DNA of 64,000 nt from positions 1 to 64,000 of the forward strand of contig JAJDAJ010000050.1 of assembly GCA_029261925.1 (NCBI GenBank), written 5' to 3'. The notes under the pieces were generated by a model. The model was given only the letters and a program-made list of their open reading frames with translations, did not search any database and was not told the origin of the DNA. Origin of the DNA: Deltaproteobacteria bacterium (GTDB taxonomy: Bacteria > Myxococcota_A > UBA9160 > SZUA-336). Of the stretch, positions 8,139 to 17,991 are shown one piece after another. A program made the translations under genes and the position numbers. Positions within the stretch are counted from its first letter, which is position 1; every line of letters starts with the position of its first letter.

Positions 8139-10985
8139 GTGGCCGACTGGCGCCAGCCGGGCGCGTGGCTGTTCGCCGCGCTCGCCGTCGCGCTCGGTCT
8201 GCTGGGACTGTGGATCGTCGCGCTCGGGGGCCCGGAGCAGCCGCGTCGCTGGCTCGAGGCGGGTGTCTGGGCGGCCCTGCTGTTGCAGGTGCTGCAGATC
8301 GTCTGGGACTCCCTGGCCACCGGCATGCGTACGCGGAGCGGCTCGGAGGCCCTCTCGCGCGGGATGCGCGGTGCGGGCGACGGGCCGCTGCTGTCTGCCG
8401 TCGCGACGGCGGGCGGGCTGCTCGTGTTCCCGATCAGCAGCCCGGCGGCCATCGCGGCCTACGCCGCGCTCTGCGCGGCAGCCTTCTCCACCGCGCTGGT
8501 CGGGCTCTGGCTGTTCGAGCGGGCGGGCGGCTGGCAAGCGGCAGCGGGCGAGGAGCGCCGACCCGATCCGACCCGGCGTGCCCTCGCCGTGCTGGCCATT
8601 GCACCGGTGGTGGCCACTCTCCTGTTCGCCGCGTGGGCCACCTGGTCGGCGCCTCCGGTCCCACAGTTCGCCTGCCCCCTGCTTCCCAACGGCGTGGTAC
8701 CGCGGGGTGCGGCCCTGCCCGCGGACTGCGCGCTCGAGCCCTTCGATCGCGTCGTGGAGGTCTGGGTGCCCGGCGACCGGGGACCGTTCGTCGATCTCGC
8801 CGATCTGCGCGCCCGGGCGGAGCGCTGGCCCGAGTTCGTGGAGTGGACCGTCGTGCGCGGCGGTCGCCGCATCGTCGCGGACGTCCCGCTGCTGCAGCGT
8901 CCGCGCGAGGTGCTCGCGGGCCGCTTCCTCACGGCGCTGATGCTCTCCGGGATCCTGCTCGCGACCGGCCTGATCATCTTCTGGAACACGTCGGCCGCCG
9001 CCGCGACGCCCTTCCTGCTCTTCTACGCACAGGTCAGCGTCGCGCTCACCGGGGTGCTCTGCGGTGCCAGCAGCCAGCAGCTGTACCTGGCAGCAGCGCT
9101 GGCCACCTGCTTCTTCCCGCCCACGCTCGTGCATCTGGCGCTGGCCTTCCCGCGCGCGTCGGAGGCGCTGCGGCGCGTGCCGAGCCTGCCCTGGGTGTAC
9201 TACGCCTTCAGCGGCGTGCTCTGCATCCTCGAGGTCGCGGCGTTCCGCCGCTCGGCGGAGGTCTGGATGCTCGTGAACGGGCTGATCCCGATCTACGCGT
9301 TCGCCGCCTGGTCGAGCGTGATGGTCGGCAGCCTGCTGGCGCTGCGCCAGTCCACATCACGCCTCGAGCGATCGCGCGCGCGTGCGGTGGTCTTCGGGAC
9401 GCTCGGAATCGCCGTCGTCGGACTCGGCGCTGCGGGCGTCGGCTCGTCGCGGAGCACCCTCAGCATGTCGCTGCTGACGATCATCTTCCTGCCGCTGCCC
9501 GTCGGCGTGGCGATCGTGCGCTACCACCTCTTCGACCTGCGGCTGCGTCTGCGGCGCATCATCTCTTACCTGCTGTACAACGCCACGACCGCGGCGCTGG
9601 TCAGCGTGACGGTCGTGGGCGCCGCGCGCGCCCTCGACACGCCGGTGCCGCTGGGCGACGGCGGACTGCTGTTCAGCGGCGTACTGATCTTCCTGCTGGC
9701 GACCGATCCGCTGCGCGGCTGGCTGCTGACGCGGGCGCGCGACTGGGTCGATGCCGCCGGACGGCGTCGCCGCGGCGCGGCCGGCCGCTGCGCGCAGCAG
9801 CTCGCAGAGCTGCGGGATCCCGATGCCTGCGCACAGATCCTCGGCGAGGCGATCACCGACGGCGTGCGCGCCTCGTGGGTGGCCGTCTACCTCGGGTCGA
9901 GCGAGACCGGCCTGCGACCGGCGTGGGCAAGGGGCGAGGGCGCCGCGATCGAGCTCGACCTGGCGCGGCGCGCCGACAGCCTGGCTCGCGAGCGCGTCGT
10001 GCACCTGGCGCGTGCGGAGGGCGCGGGCGATCCGGACGTGCGTCGACTCGACGCTGCCGGGGTGGATGTGATCCTGCCGGTCGCCAGCGCCAGCGGTCGC
10101 GCGGGGCTGGCGCTGATCGGCGAGCGCGTCGAGGCGTTGCCGTACTCGCTCGAGGAGCTGGAGTTCCTGCGCACGCTGGCGGCCCAGGCGGCGATCGCGC
10201 TCGACAACGCGCGCCTGGCGCGCGAGCTGGTCGACGCGGGGCGCAGCGCGGCGCGCGGCAACCTCGCGGTGGGCCTGGCCCACGAGCTGGGCAAGCCGCT
10301 GCGGGTGATCGAGGACATCGCCAGCGGCCTCGAGCAGCGCCTGGACGATCCCGTGCGTGCCCGGCGCGACGTGGCGAGCATCGCGGAGATCTCCGGGGAC
10401 CTGATCCGGACCGTGTACGGCTTCGTCGGCGCCGCCCGGCGCGAGCGCGAGCGCCGCGGCGCCGAGCTGAGCGACGTGGTGGGCCGCGCGACGCACGCCG
10501 TCGAGCGCATCCACGGTCCGGAGCGTGTCAGCATCAGCCTGCCCCCGGATCTCCCGACGGTGCGCGGCGCCGACGAGCTGGCGACGGTGCTGACCAACCT
10601 GCTCGACAACGCGCTGCTGGCCAGCGGCGGGGGCGAGGCGGTGCATCTGTTCGCGACCGCCGACCGGGGCGGGGTGCGGATCGAGGTGGTGGACGATGGC
10701 CACGGCATGGACGCCGCGACCGCCGCCCGCGCGTTCGACCTGTTCTTCACCACGCGTCGCGCGCGCGGCGGGTCGGGGGTGGGCCTGGCGCTGTGCCGCG
10801 AGATCGTCTCGGCGCTCGGCGGGAGCCTCGAGCTCGGCTCTCAGCCGGGGAAGGGCACGCGCGTGACCCTCTGGCTGCCGGGACAGCCCGAGGCCGAGCC
10901 GCGTACGGGGCCGGAGCGAGGGGCCGACCGGTTCCAGCCAGTCGCGACCGATCGCGACCGTTCGGAGCCGAAGAAAGCCACATAA
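8139..10985 (+). CDS. Multi-membrane sensor histidine kinase with GAF domain
   Basis: A 948-residue kinase starting at GTG, two bases behind the regulator gene. It has about four N-terminal membrane helices, then a soluble loop resembling a PDZ-like fold (residues about 195-255), then six or seven further helices to about residue 525. A GAF-like domain follows (550-690). The dimerisation helix carries the phospho-His in LAVGLAHELGKPL. The ATPase domain has the N box (TNLLDNALLAS), G1 (DDGHGMD) and G2 (GGSGVGLALC). It should phosphorylate the preceding regulator. The membrane half is built like that of the adenylate cyclase at 15523, including a HLALAFPRA motif that corresponds to HAALAFPRL there. 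The stimulus is unknown. Confidence 0.88.
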   Translation: MADWRQPGAWLFAALAVALGLLGLWIVALGGPEQPRRWLEAGVWAALLLQVLQIVWDSLATGMRTRSGSEALSRGMRGAGDGPLLSAVATAGGLLVFPISSPAAIAAYAALCAAAFSTALVGLWLFERAGGWQAAAGEERRPDPTRRALAVLAIAPVVATLLFAAWATWSAPPVPQFACPLLPNGVVPRGAALPADCALEPFDRVVEVWVPGDRGPFVDLADLRARAERWPEFVEWTVVRGGRRIVADVPLLQRPREVLAGRFLTALMLSGILLATGLIIFWNTSAAAATPFLLFYAQVSVALTGVLCGASSQQLYLAAALATCFFPPTLVHLALAFPRASEALRRVPSLPWVYYAFSGVLCILEVAAFRRSAEVWMLVNGLIPIYAFAAWSSVMVGSLLALRQSTSRLERSRARAVVFGTLGIAVVGLGAAGVGSSRSTLSMSLLTIIFLPLPVGVAIVRYHLFDLRLRLRRIISYLLYNATTAALVSVTVVGAARALDTPVPLGDGGLLFSGVLIFLLATDPLRGWLLTRARDWVDAAGRRRRGAAGRCAQQLAELRDPDACAQILGEAITDGVRASWVAVYLGSSETGLRPAWARGEGAAIELDLARRADSLARERVVHLARAEGAGDPDVRRLDAAGVDVILPVASASGRAGLALIGERVEALPYSLEELEFLRTLAAQAAIALDNARLARELVDAGRSAARGNLAVGLAHELGKPLRVIEDIASGLEQRLDDPVRARRDVASIAEISGDLIRTVYGFVGAARRERERRGAELSDVVGRATHAVERIHGPERVSISLPPDLPTVRGADELATVLTNLLDNALLASGGGEAVHLFATADRGGVRIEVVDDGHGMDAATAARAFDLFFTTRRARGGSGVGLALCREIVSALGGSLELGSQPGKGTRVTLWLPGQPEAEPRTGPERGADRFQPVATDRDRSEPKKAT

Positions 10986-11000
10986 AACCGGGGATTTACG

Positions 11001-11030
11001 TTGATCGACGCGGCTCGCGCCGGCTACCAT
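11001..11030 (+). promoter_or_regulatory. Candidate promoter in front of the RegB leader
   Basis: TTGATC (11001-11006) and TACCAT (11025-11030) are 18 bases apart, each matching 4 of 6 consensus bases, in a locally A/T-richer stretch after the kinase gene. Transcription would begin near 11037 and give a leader of about 145 bases to the RegB start. Confidence 0.4.
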
Positions 11031-11036
11031 CGGGGC

Positions 11037-11155
11037 CGATCATGAGACTCCCTCCAAGCACCAGATCGTGATCGATCTCCCTCTGGTGAGCCCGACAGAG
11101 GGTTCCCAAAAAACGAGCCCCGCGGGGTACTTCCTCCCCCGCGGGGTTCGACTTT
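11037..11155 (+). ncRNA. Candidate structured leader or small RNA upstream of regB
   Basis: This non-coding stretch contains three stems. CACCAGA (11059-11065) can pair with TCTGGTG (11082-11088). The overlapping CCCTCTG (11079-11085) can pair with CAGAGGG (11096-11102). These two stems exclude each other. An A6 run and a 13-bp G+C-rich hairpin (11115-11149) follow. Exclusive stems before a terminator-like hairpin are the layout of an attenuator, but a stand-alone small RNA is equally possible. I cannot assign it to a known RNA family. Confidence 0.4.
11115..11149. terminator. Strong hairpin with flanking A/T runs
   Basis: Arms 11115-11127 and 11137-11149 pair over 13 bp with a single G-U in the plus-strand RNA; the loop has 9 bases. 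On the minus strand the stem is followed by GTTTTTT, a good intrinsic terminator tail; on the plus strand only by GACTTTG. It sits 35 bases before the regB GTG, so on the plus strand it may act as an attenuator or close a short RNA. Confidence 0.6.
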
Positions 11156-11183
11156 GTGGGGGCCGGCCGATAGCCTGCCCGGC

Positions 11184-12467
11184 GTGAAGCTCCGGCCCCT
11201 CGCGCTTCTTCTGCCCCCGGTCGCGGCCCCGGGCGATCGCGACGCGGCCAAGGTCGCCTGGGTGGTGCGGCTGCGCTGGCTGGCGCTGGCGGCCCAGGCG
11301 GTCTCGATCTGGCCGGGCCTGCACTTCGGCCTGCTCGAGCCGCGGGTGCTGCCGGCCTTCGCCGGGGTCGTGGCGGCACTGGCCGGGGTGAACCTCGCCA
11401 CACGCTACGCCCTGCGGCGCGGAGAGGAGATGGGACAGCCGCAGCTGCTGCTCCAGCTCACGATCGACGTGACCGCCCTGGCGGCGCTGCTGGCGATGAC
11501 GGGCGGGGCCTGGAATCCGCTGGTGCCGCTGATCTTCTTCCACGCCGGGCTGGGCGCCCTGCTGCTCGACGGACGCCTCAGCGTGGCCTTCCTCGGCATC
11601 GAGATGGCCGCCCTGGTGGCGGTGCAGGTGCTCTCCTACGTGCCTCCCGGCCTGCAGCAGGCGCGCGTCGATCCCATGGTGCTGTTCCCCGCGCAGCTGC
11701 TGGTCGCGAGCATGTTCTGGCTGCTCTCGCGCTGGCTCTCTCGCACGCTCGACGCGCTCGGCAGCCACTACGAGGCCCTGCGCGAGCGCCAGGGACGCAT
11801 CGACCGTCTGGCCGCGATCGGGGCGCTGGCGGCCGGCCTGTCGCACGAGCTGGCCACGCCCCTGAACACCGCAATGCTCAAGCTGGAGCGCCTGGGCCGC
11901 AAGCACCGCCTCGACGACAGTCCCGACCTCCGCGACGCGAGCGAGGCCCTGGATCGCTGCGAGGACGTGCTGCGGCACATGGCGGGCGCGCAGCTGCGGC
12001 CCGAGGGCCTGGAGCTCGAGGCCGCGGATCTCTCGGAGCTGCTCCAGCAGGTCTGCGAGAGCGTCGAGGCGGGCGGTGAGCGCACACGGCTGCGGTATCT
12101 CCCCGGCAGCCGCACGGGCGCACGCGCACTGGTGCCGACCATCCCGCTCACCCAGGCGCTGCTCAACCTGATCGAGAACGCGCACGAGGCGAGCCCGGAG
12201 GGCACCCACGTGGAGGTGGGCCTGCACGCGGATCGCGACGCGGTGACCGTCGAGGTCTGCGACCGTGGCGATGGCTGGCCGGACGTGGTGCGCGAGCACC
12301 TCGGCGAGCCCTTCGTCACCACCAAGCCGCAGGGCGTCGGTCTGGGGCTGTACTACGTCTGGACGCTGATGTCGGCCCTGGGCGGGGAGCTCACGCTCGC
12401 CGACCGGCCAGGCGGCGGTGCGGTGGTACGCCTGCGCCTGCCGGCCCTGACCGAGGCGCGCGCGTGA
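11184..12467 (+). CDS. regB: RegB/PrrB/ActS-type redox sensor histidine kinase
   Basis: A 427-residue kinase with about six membrane helices (residues 20-195). It carries the quinone-binding signature of RegB: GGAWNPL at residues 107-113, corresponding to GGxxNPF. The dimerisation helix has phospho-His221 in AAGLSHELATPLNT. Cys259 in DRCEDVL lies at the place of the redox-active Cys265 of Rhodobacter RegB. The ATPase domain is complete (NLIENAHEAS, DRGDGW, GVGLGLYY). RegB homologues sense the redox state of the quinone pool and phosphorylate RegA. Its stop overlaps the GTG of the RegA-type gene. The GTG at 11184 was chosen because the longer TTG start at 11154 would run into the leader hairpin. 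Confidence 0.9.
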   Translation: MKLRPLALLLPPVAAPGDRDAAKVAWVVRLRWLALAAQAVSIWPGLHFGLLEPRVLPAFAGVVAALAGVNLATRYALRRGEEMGQPQLLLQLTIDVTALAALLAMTGGAWNPLVPLIFFHAGLGALLLDGRLSVAFLGIEMAALVAVQVLSYVPPGLQQARVDPMVLFPAQLLVASMFWLLSRWLSRTLDALGSHYEALRERQGRIDRLAAIGALAAGLSHELATPLNTAMLKLERLGRKHRLDDSPDLRDASEALDRCEDVLRHMAGAQLRPEGLELEAADLSELLQQVCESVEAGGERTRLRYLPGSRTGARALVPTIPLTQALLNLIENAHEASPEGTHVEVGLHADRDAVTVEVCDRGDGWPDVVREHLGEPFVTTKPQGVGLGLYYVWTLMSALGGELTLADRPGGGAVVRLRLPALTEARA

Positions 12468-13009
12468 GCCTGCCGCCCGGCCGGATGCTCATCGTCGACG
12501 ACGACGAGCGCTTCTCGCGCACGCTGGCGGCCGAGCTGCGCGACCGCGGCCACGACGTGACGTGTGTCGATTCGCTCGCGGCCCTGCACGCGGTCGAGGT
12601 CTCCGGCATCGACTACGCGGTGGTCGATCTCCGGCTGCGTCGGGACAGCGGGCTCGACGCGGTGGCCTGGATCCACGGTAGCTCGCCGGACGCCCGCGTC
12701 GTGGTCCTGACGGGCTACGGCAGCATCGCGACGGCCGTGCGCGCGGTGCAGCTCGGGGCGTGCGACTACCTGACCAAGCCGGTCTGGCCCGAGGACCTGG
12801 AGCGTGCGCTCGCGGGTCAGCCCGCCAGCGAGGCCCCCGAGGAGCCGGAGATGGCCGACTGGCAGCGCCCGAGCCTGGCACGGCACGAGCGCGAGTACAT
12901 CGAGTACGTGCTCGCCGAGTGCGACGGCAACGTCAGCCAGGCCGCGCGGCGCCTGGGGCTGCACCGGCAGAGCCTGCAGCGGAAGCTGCGCAAGTTCACA
13001 CCGCGCTAG
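12464..13009 (+). CDS. regA: RegA/PrrA/ActR-type response regulator
   Basis: A 181-residue regulator overlapping regB by four bases (GTGA). Receiver residues 1-120 have D12-D14, phospho-acceptor Asp55 in VVDLRL and the switch Lys in YLTKP. A short Pro-containing linker (EAPEEPEMADWQRP) leads to a Fis-type helix-turn-helix (CDGNVSQAARRLGLHRQSLQRKLRKF), which is the RegA family arrangement. The family controls respiration, carbon fixation and other energy genes in response to redox. It is the partner of the kinase just upstream. Confidence 0.92.
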   Translation: MSLPPGRMLIVDDDERFSRTLAAELRDRGHDVTCVDSLAALHAVEVSGIDYAVVDLRLRRDSGLDAVAWIHGSSPDARVVVLTGYGSIATAVRAVQLGACDYLTKPVWPEDLERALAGQPASEAPEEPEMADWQRPSLARHEREYIEYVLAECDGNVSQAARRLGLHRQSLQRKLRKFTPR

Positions 13010-13050
13010 CAGGCTGGGGAGGAGCCCCCGACCGAGGACGCCGCGGGGTG
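13007..13050. repeat. Dispersed palindromic element, copy B, degenerate
   Basis: Like copy A it begins with the stop codon of the upstream gene (TAGCAGGCTG, 13007-13016) and then shows a diverged version of the same core (GACCGAGG in place of GACCGAGC). GCCCCC and GGGG arms can form a hairpin. It lies between the convergent regA and fusA genes. Confidence 0.45.
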
Positions 13051-13054
13051 GGCG

Positions 13055-15136
<2,082 letters not shown>

Positions 15137-15193
15137 CTGCAGGGGTCCCGTTCGTGTCTCCTGGTACCGTCTCCCGGGCCCCGTGTCCGTGGC

Positions 15194-15263
15194 GGACCGC
15201 CCTGGCGGTCCTCTCGGTCACCGGGCCCGCCCGGGAGGGGAGGGAGCTGCAGGTACAGCTCCC
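15194..15263 (-). promoter_or_regulatory. Two perfect hairpins in the fusA 5' leader
   Basis: GGACCGCC/GGCGGTCC (15194-15201 and 15204-15211) and GGGAGCTG/CAGCTCCC (15242-15249 and 15256-15263) are perfect 8-base arms in the long non-coding region before fusA. They could slow or regulate translation, or stabilise the mRNA. The rest of 15137-15522 holds no gene I can recognise. Confidence 0.4.
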
Positions 15264-15291
15264 CCAGCTGGGCCGCGAGTAGAGGGGCCGG

Positions 15292-15297
15292 TATTTA
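15292..15297 (-). promoter_or_regulatory. Possible fusA -10 element
   Basis: On the minus strand this reads TAAATA within TGTGTAAATA, the most A/T-rich spot upstream of fusA. It predicts a leader of about 150 bases containing the two hairpins. No convincing -35 is seen. Confidence 0.35.
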
Positions 15298-15506
15298 CAC
15301 AAGTCGGACCGGAAGGGCCAGTCTTTTTCCGCGGGCGGCTGCTCGCAGGGGCGGGGAGCGCCTCTCCGGCGCGCAGGCTCGCCGCCCGGACCGCTGTCCC
15401 TGCGTCGTTCGCCCGCCGGGCTCCCCGGCGCGCTCCTGACGGGGCTCCAGACGGCGCGGCCCGACCCGCCCGGGGAGCCGCCGGCGTCGCGGGGCGGGCC
15501 CCTCGT

Positions 15507-15512
15507 TACACT
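15507..15512 (+). promoter_or_regulatory. -10-like TACACT placed for a leaderless adenylate cyclase mRNA
   Basis: TACACT ends 10 bases before the ATG at 15523, and no separate Shine-Dalgarno is present. The predicted transcription start falls on or next to the ATG. Confidence 0.35.
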
Positions 15513-15522
15513 GCGCGGGGGG

Positions 15523-17868
15523 ATGAGGCTGCGAGACGGCAGATCGCGCGAGAAGCTGCTCCTGGCGGCCGTGGTCTTCGTGTATGCGCAGGGCGTGGTC
15601 ATCGCGGTCACCGATCACGCCGCGCGCATCGGCCAGCCGGATCCGGGCTGGAACCTGAGCTGGAGCCAGATCACGCCCACGCGGGCCGACGCGGCGGACG
15701 CGGGCCTGCGTGGCGGCGGTGAGCTGATCTCCGTCAACGGTCTCCGGCTGGCGGAGGTCGCGGACCGCTCCGAGATCGTTCCCGCCATCCGCCGCGGCCT
15801 CGGCGAGATCAACGACCTCGTGGTGCAGCGCGCCGGCGGCGACGAGGTGCGGCTGCGCATCCCCGTGCGGCGGCTGCGCGCCGAGGACGTGCTGTACTCC
15901 GACGGGGCCACGATTGCCCTGGGCCTGCTCTTCTTCGGAGTCGGCCTGTGGACGTTCGTGCTGCGCCCCTGGGAGGCCAGCAGCTGGGCGCTGCTGTCGC
16001 TGTGCACGGTCTTCGGGGGCGCGCTGTGGAACCTCTTCCCCGACGTGCTGGGCCGGGCGCCCCTGAGCGAGGGCTACCTGCGCACGATGATCGGCATGCT
16101 GGCGGCCTCGGTCGTCCACGCCGCCCTCGCGTTCCCGCGGCTGCATCCGGTCCTGCTGCGCGGACCGGGCGTGCTGGTGGCCATCTACGCCGGCGGCCTT
16201 GCCAATGCCGTGGCCCAGCTCCACGCCTGGCGCTCGGACTGGGCGGGACCGTGGCGCTATCTGGGCCCGATCGACACCGGCCTGCTGCTGCTGGCCGTCC
16301 TGTACTTCGTGGCGCGCTGTGCCGCTCTGGCCCTGCGGCGCACCGACCCGCTGATCTCGCAGCGCGCCCGGATCCTGCTCGCCGGCGCCGTCTTCGGAGG
16401 CGCCGTCCCGGTGACGGTGCGCTTCGTGCAGCTGAGCTTCGGAGGGATCGACTTCGATCCGCGCTTCTCGTACTGGAGCCTGGCCATTCTGCTGCTGGCG
16501 CTGGCACGCACCACCCTGCGCACGGAGCTGCTCAATGCCCGCGTGGCCGTGCAGCGCGCGGTGATCTATGGCGCTGCCGTCGTGGGCCTCACCGGGCTCG
16601 CGATCGGACTGTCCGCGATCAGCCCCTACGGCGTCGCCGTGCTCCTGCTCCCGCTGCTCTACCTGTGGCCGCGCTTCGAGGCGGCGCTCAATCAGCGCTT
16701 CTACCCCAAGCGCGTCCACCTGGCGCGGCTGACCCGTGACGTGAGCGAGGAGCTCGCGGGCGCCGACAAGGTGCCCGAGGTCCTCGACGTGCTGGCCCGC
16801 GGCATGGCCCGGGTGTTCGACGCCTCCAGCAGCATCGCCTTCCTGGTGCCCAGGGGCGACGGGGAGGCGCTCGTCGGCGCGACGCCGGGGACGGAGCTGG
16901 GTGCGGGGCCGCCGCTCGAGGACGAGCCGCTGGTGCGGCTGATGCTGACGACGCGGCGCGAGGTCTTCCGCGACCAGGTCGATGTGGAGCCGCAGTACCT
17001 GCACATCCGCGACGACTGCTACCGCTGCTTCGATCGCCTCGACGCGGAGCTGATCTGCCCGATCCAGCTCGGAGCCGCCGTGATCGGCGGGGTGACGCTG
17101 GGGCCGCGCATCACCGGTGATCCCTACGACGCCTTCGAGAGCCAGGTGCTCTCTGCCGTCGCGCAGGGCGCGGTGCAGGACATCCGGAGGATCCGCGCGA
17201 TCGAGCGGCTGCGCGAGCGCGAGGGCGAGTTCCAGAACCTGGAGCGCTTCTTCCCGCCGCAGATCATCGAGCAGGTGCTGGCGCGCGGTGGCGCGGCGGA
17301 GCTGCGCAGCCAGCGCAAGCGGGTGACGGTGCTCTTCGCCGACCTGCGCGGCTTCACCTCGTTCTCGGAGCGCGTCGAGCCCGAGGAGGTGATGGCCACC
17401 CTGGCCGAGTACCACGATGCCATGGGGCGACAGATCGGCGAGTTCTCGGGGACGCTGGAGCGCTTCGCCGGCGACGGTTTCATGGTCTTCTTCAACGACC
17501 CCGTCGAGCAGCCCGACCACGCCGCGCGCGCCTGCCGCATGGCGCTGGCGATGCAGACCGACGTCTCGGGCCTGCGCCAGCGCTGGGCGCGCGTGGGCTA
17601 CGACATCCACGTGGGCATCGGGGTGGCGACGGGCTACGCGACCGTCGGCTTCATCGGCTACGAGGGTCGGCGCGATTACGGCGTGATCGGCAACGTGACC
17701 AACCTGGCGGCGCGGCTCAGCGACATCGCGGGGCCCGGCGAGATCCTGGTGAGCGCCGTGGCCGCGGCCGAGCTCCCCGATGACGTGAAGGTCGAGCCCG
17801 CGGGCGACCACATGCTCGCGGGCTTCTCGCAGCCGCAGCAGGCGTTCCGCCTGCTGCGAGCGGAGTGA
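15523..17868 (+). CDS. Membrane-bound class III adenylate/guanylate cyclase
   Basis: A 781-residue protein. One N-terminal helix is followed by a PDZ-like soluble part (residues about 40-120), seven or eight membrane helices (to about 395), a GAF-like domain (400-560), a coiled linker (REREGEFQNLERFF) and a C-terminal class III cyclase domain (600-780). The metal-binding Asp residues are in LFADLRGFT and FAGDGFM. The base-recognition positions are altered: Arg in GTLERFAGDG where Lys is usual and Asn in VIGNVTNLAARL where Asp or Thr is usual, so the nucleotide used is not certain. It should make a cyclic nucleotide second messenger in response to a membrane signal. The sensor half resembles that of the histidine kinase at 8139. 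Confidence 0.88.
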   Translation: MRLRDGRSREKLLLAAVVFVYAQGVVIAVTDHAARIGQPDPGWNLSWSQITPTRADAADAGLRGGGELISVNGLRLAEVADRSEIVPAIRRGLGEINDLVVQRAGGDEVRLRIPVRRLRAEDVLYSDGATIALGLLFFGVGLWTFVLRPWEASSWALLSLCTVFGGALWNLFPDVLGRAPLSEGYLRTMIGMLAASVVHAALAFPRLHPVLLRGPGVLVAIYAGGLANAVAQLHAWRSDWAGPWRYLGPIDTGLLLLAVLYFVARCAALALRRTDPLISQRARILLAGAVFGGAVPVTVRFVQLSFGGIDFDPRFSYWSLAILLLALARTTLRTELLNARVAVQRAVIYGAAVVGLTGLAIGLSAISPYGVAVLLLPLLYLWPRFEAALNQRFYPKRVHLARLTRDVSEELAGADKVPEVLDVLARGMARVFDASSSIAFLVPRGDGEALVGATPGTELGAGPPLEDEPLVRLMLTTRREVFRDQVDVEPQYLHIRDDCYRCFDRLDAELICPIQLGAAVIGGVTLGPRITGDPYDAFESQVLSAVAQGAVQDIRRIRAIERLREREGEFQNLERFFPPQIIEQVLARGGAAELRSQRKRVTVLFADLRGFTSFSERVEPEEVMATLAEYHDAMGRQIGEFSGTLERFAGDGFMVFFNDPVEQPDHAARACRMALAMQTDVSGLRQRWARVGYDIHVGIGVATGYATVGFIGYEGRRDYGVIGNVTNLAARLSDIAGPGEILVSAVAAAELPDDVKVEPAGDHMLAGFSQPQQAFRLLRAE

Positions 17869-17953
17869 GGCCGCGCTGGCGCGGGTCGAGCCGACCGACA
17901 CGAGCGGGTGCGCCGGGAGCCCGTCCCGGGGCCCGCGTCGGCGCCGGCTCTGT

Positions 17954-17959
17954 TAACCT
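17954..17959 (+). promoter_or_regulatory. Possible -10 element for the dienelactone hydrolase gene
   Basis: TAACCT in the 123-base gap after the cyclase gene, about 30 bases before the GTG start and upstream of the Shine-Dalgarno. Confidence 0.3.
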
Positions 17960-17991
17960 CTGCCCGGGCGGATGACCGAGGGGAGGATGCC

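Noticed and set aside
7955..11071. Plus-strand open frame of 1038 codons overlapping the regulator and histidine kinase
   Set aside because: Composition is dominated by Arg, Ala and Gly without any domain; the other frame carries the complete kinase.
11140..11160. GGTTCGAC as a tRNA T-loop
   Set aside because: No matching T-stem, anticodon arm or acceptor stem can be drawn around it; it belongs to the G+C-rich hairpin.
15295..17901. Minus-strand open frame of 868 codons opposite the adenylate cyclase
   Set aside because: No domain is visible, and the plus strand encodes a complete membrane cyclase with conserved motifs.
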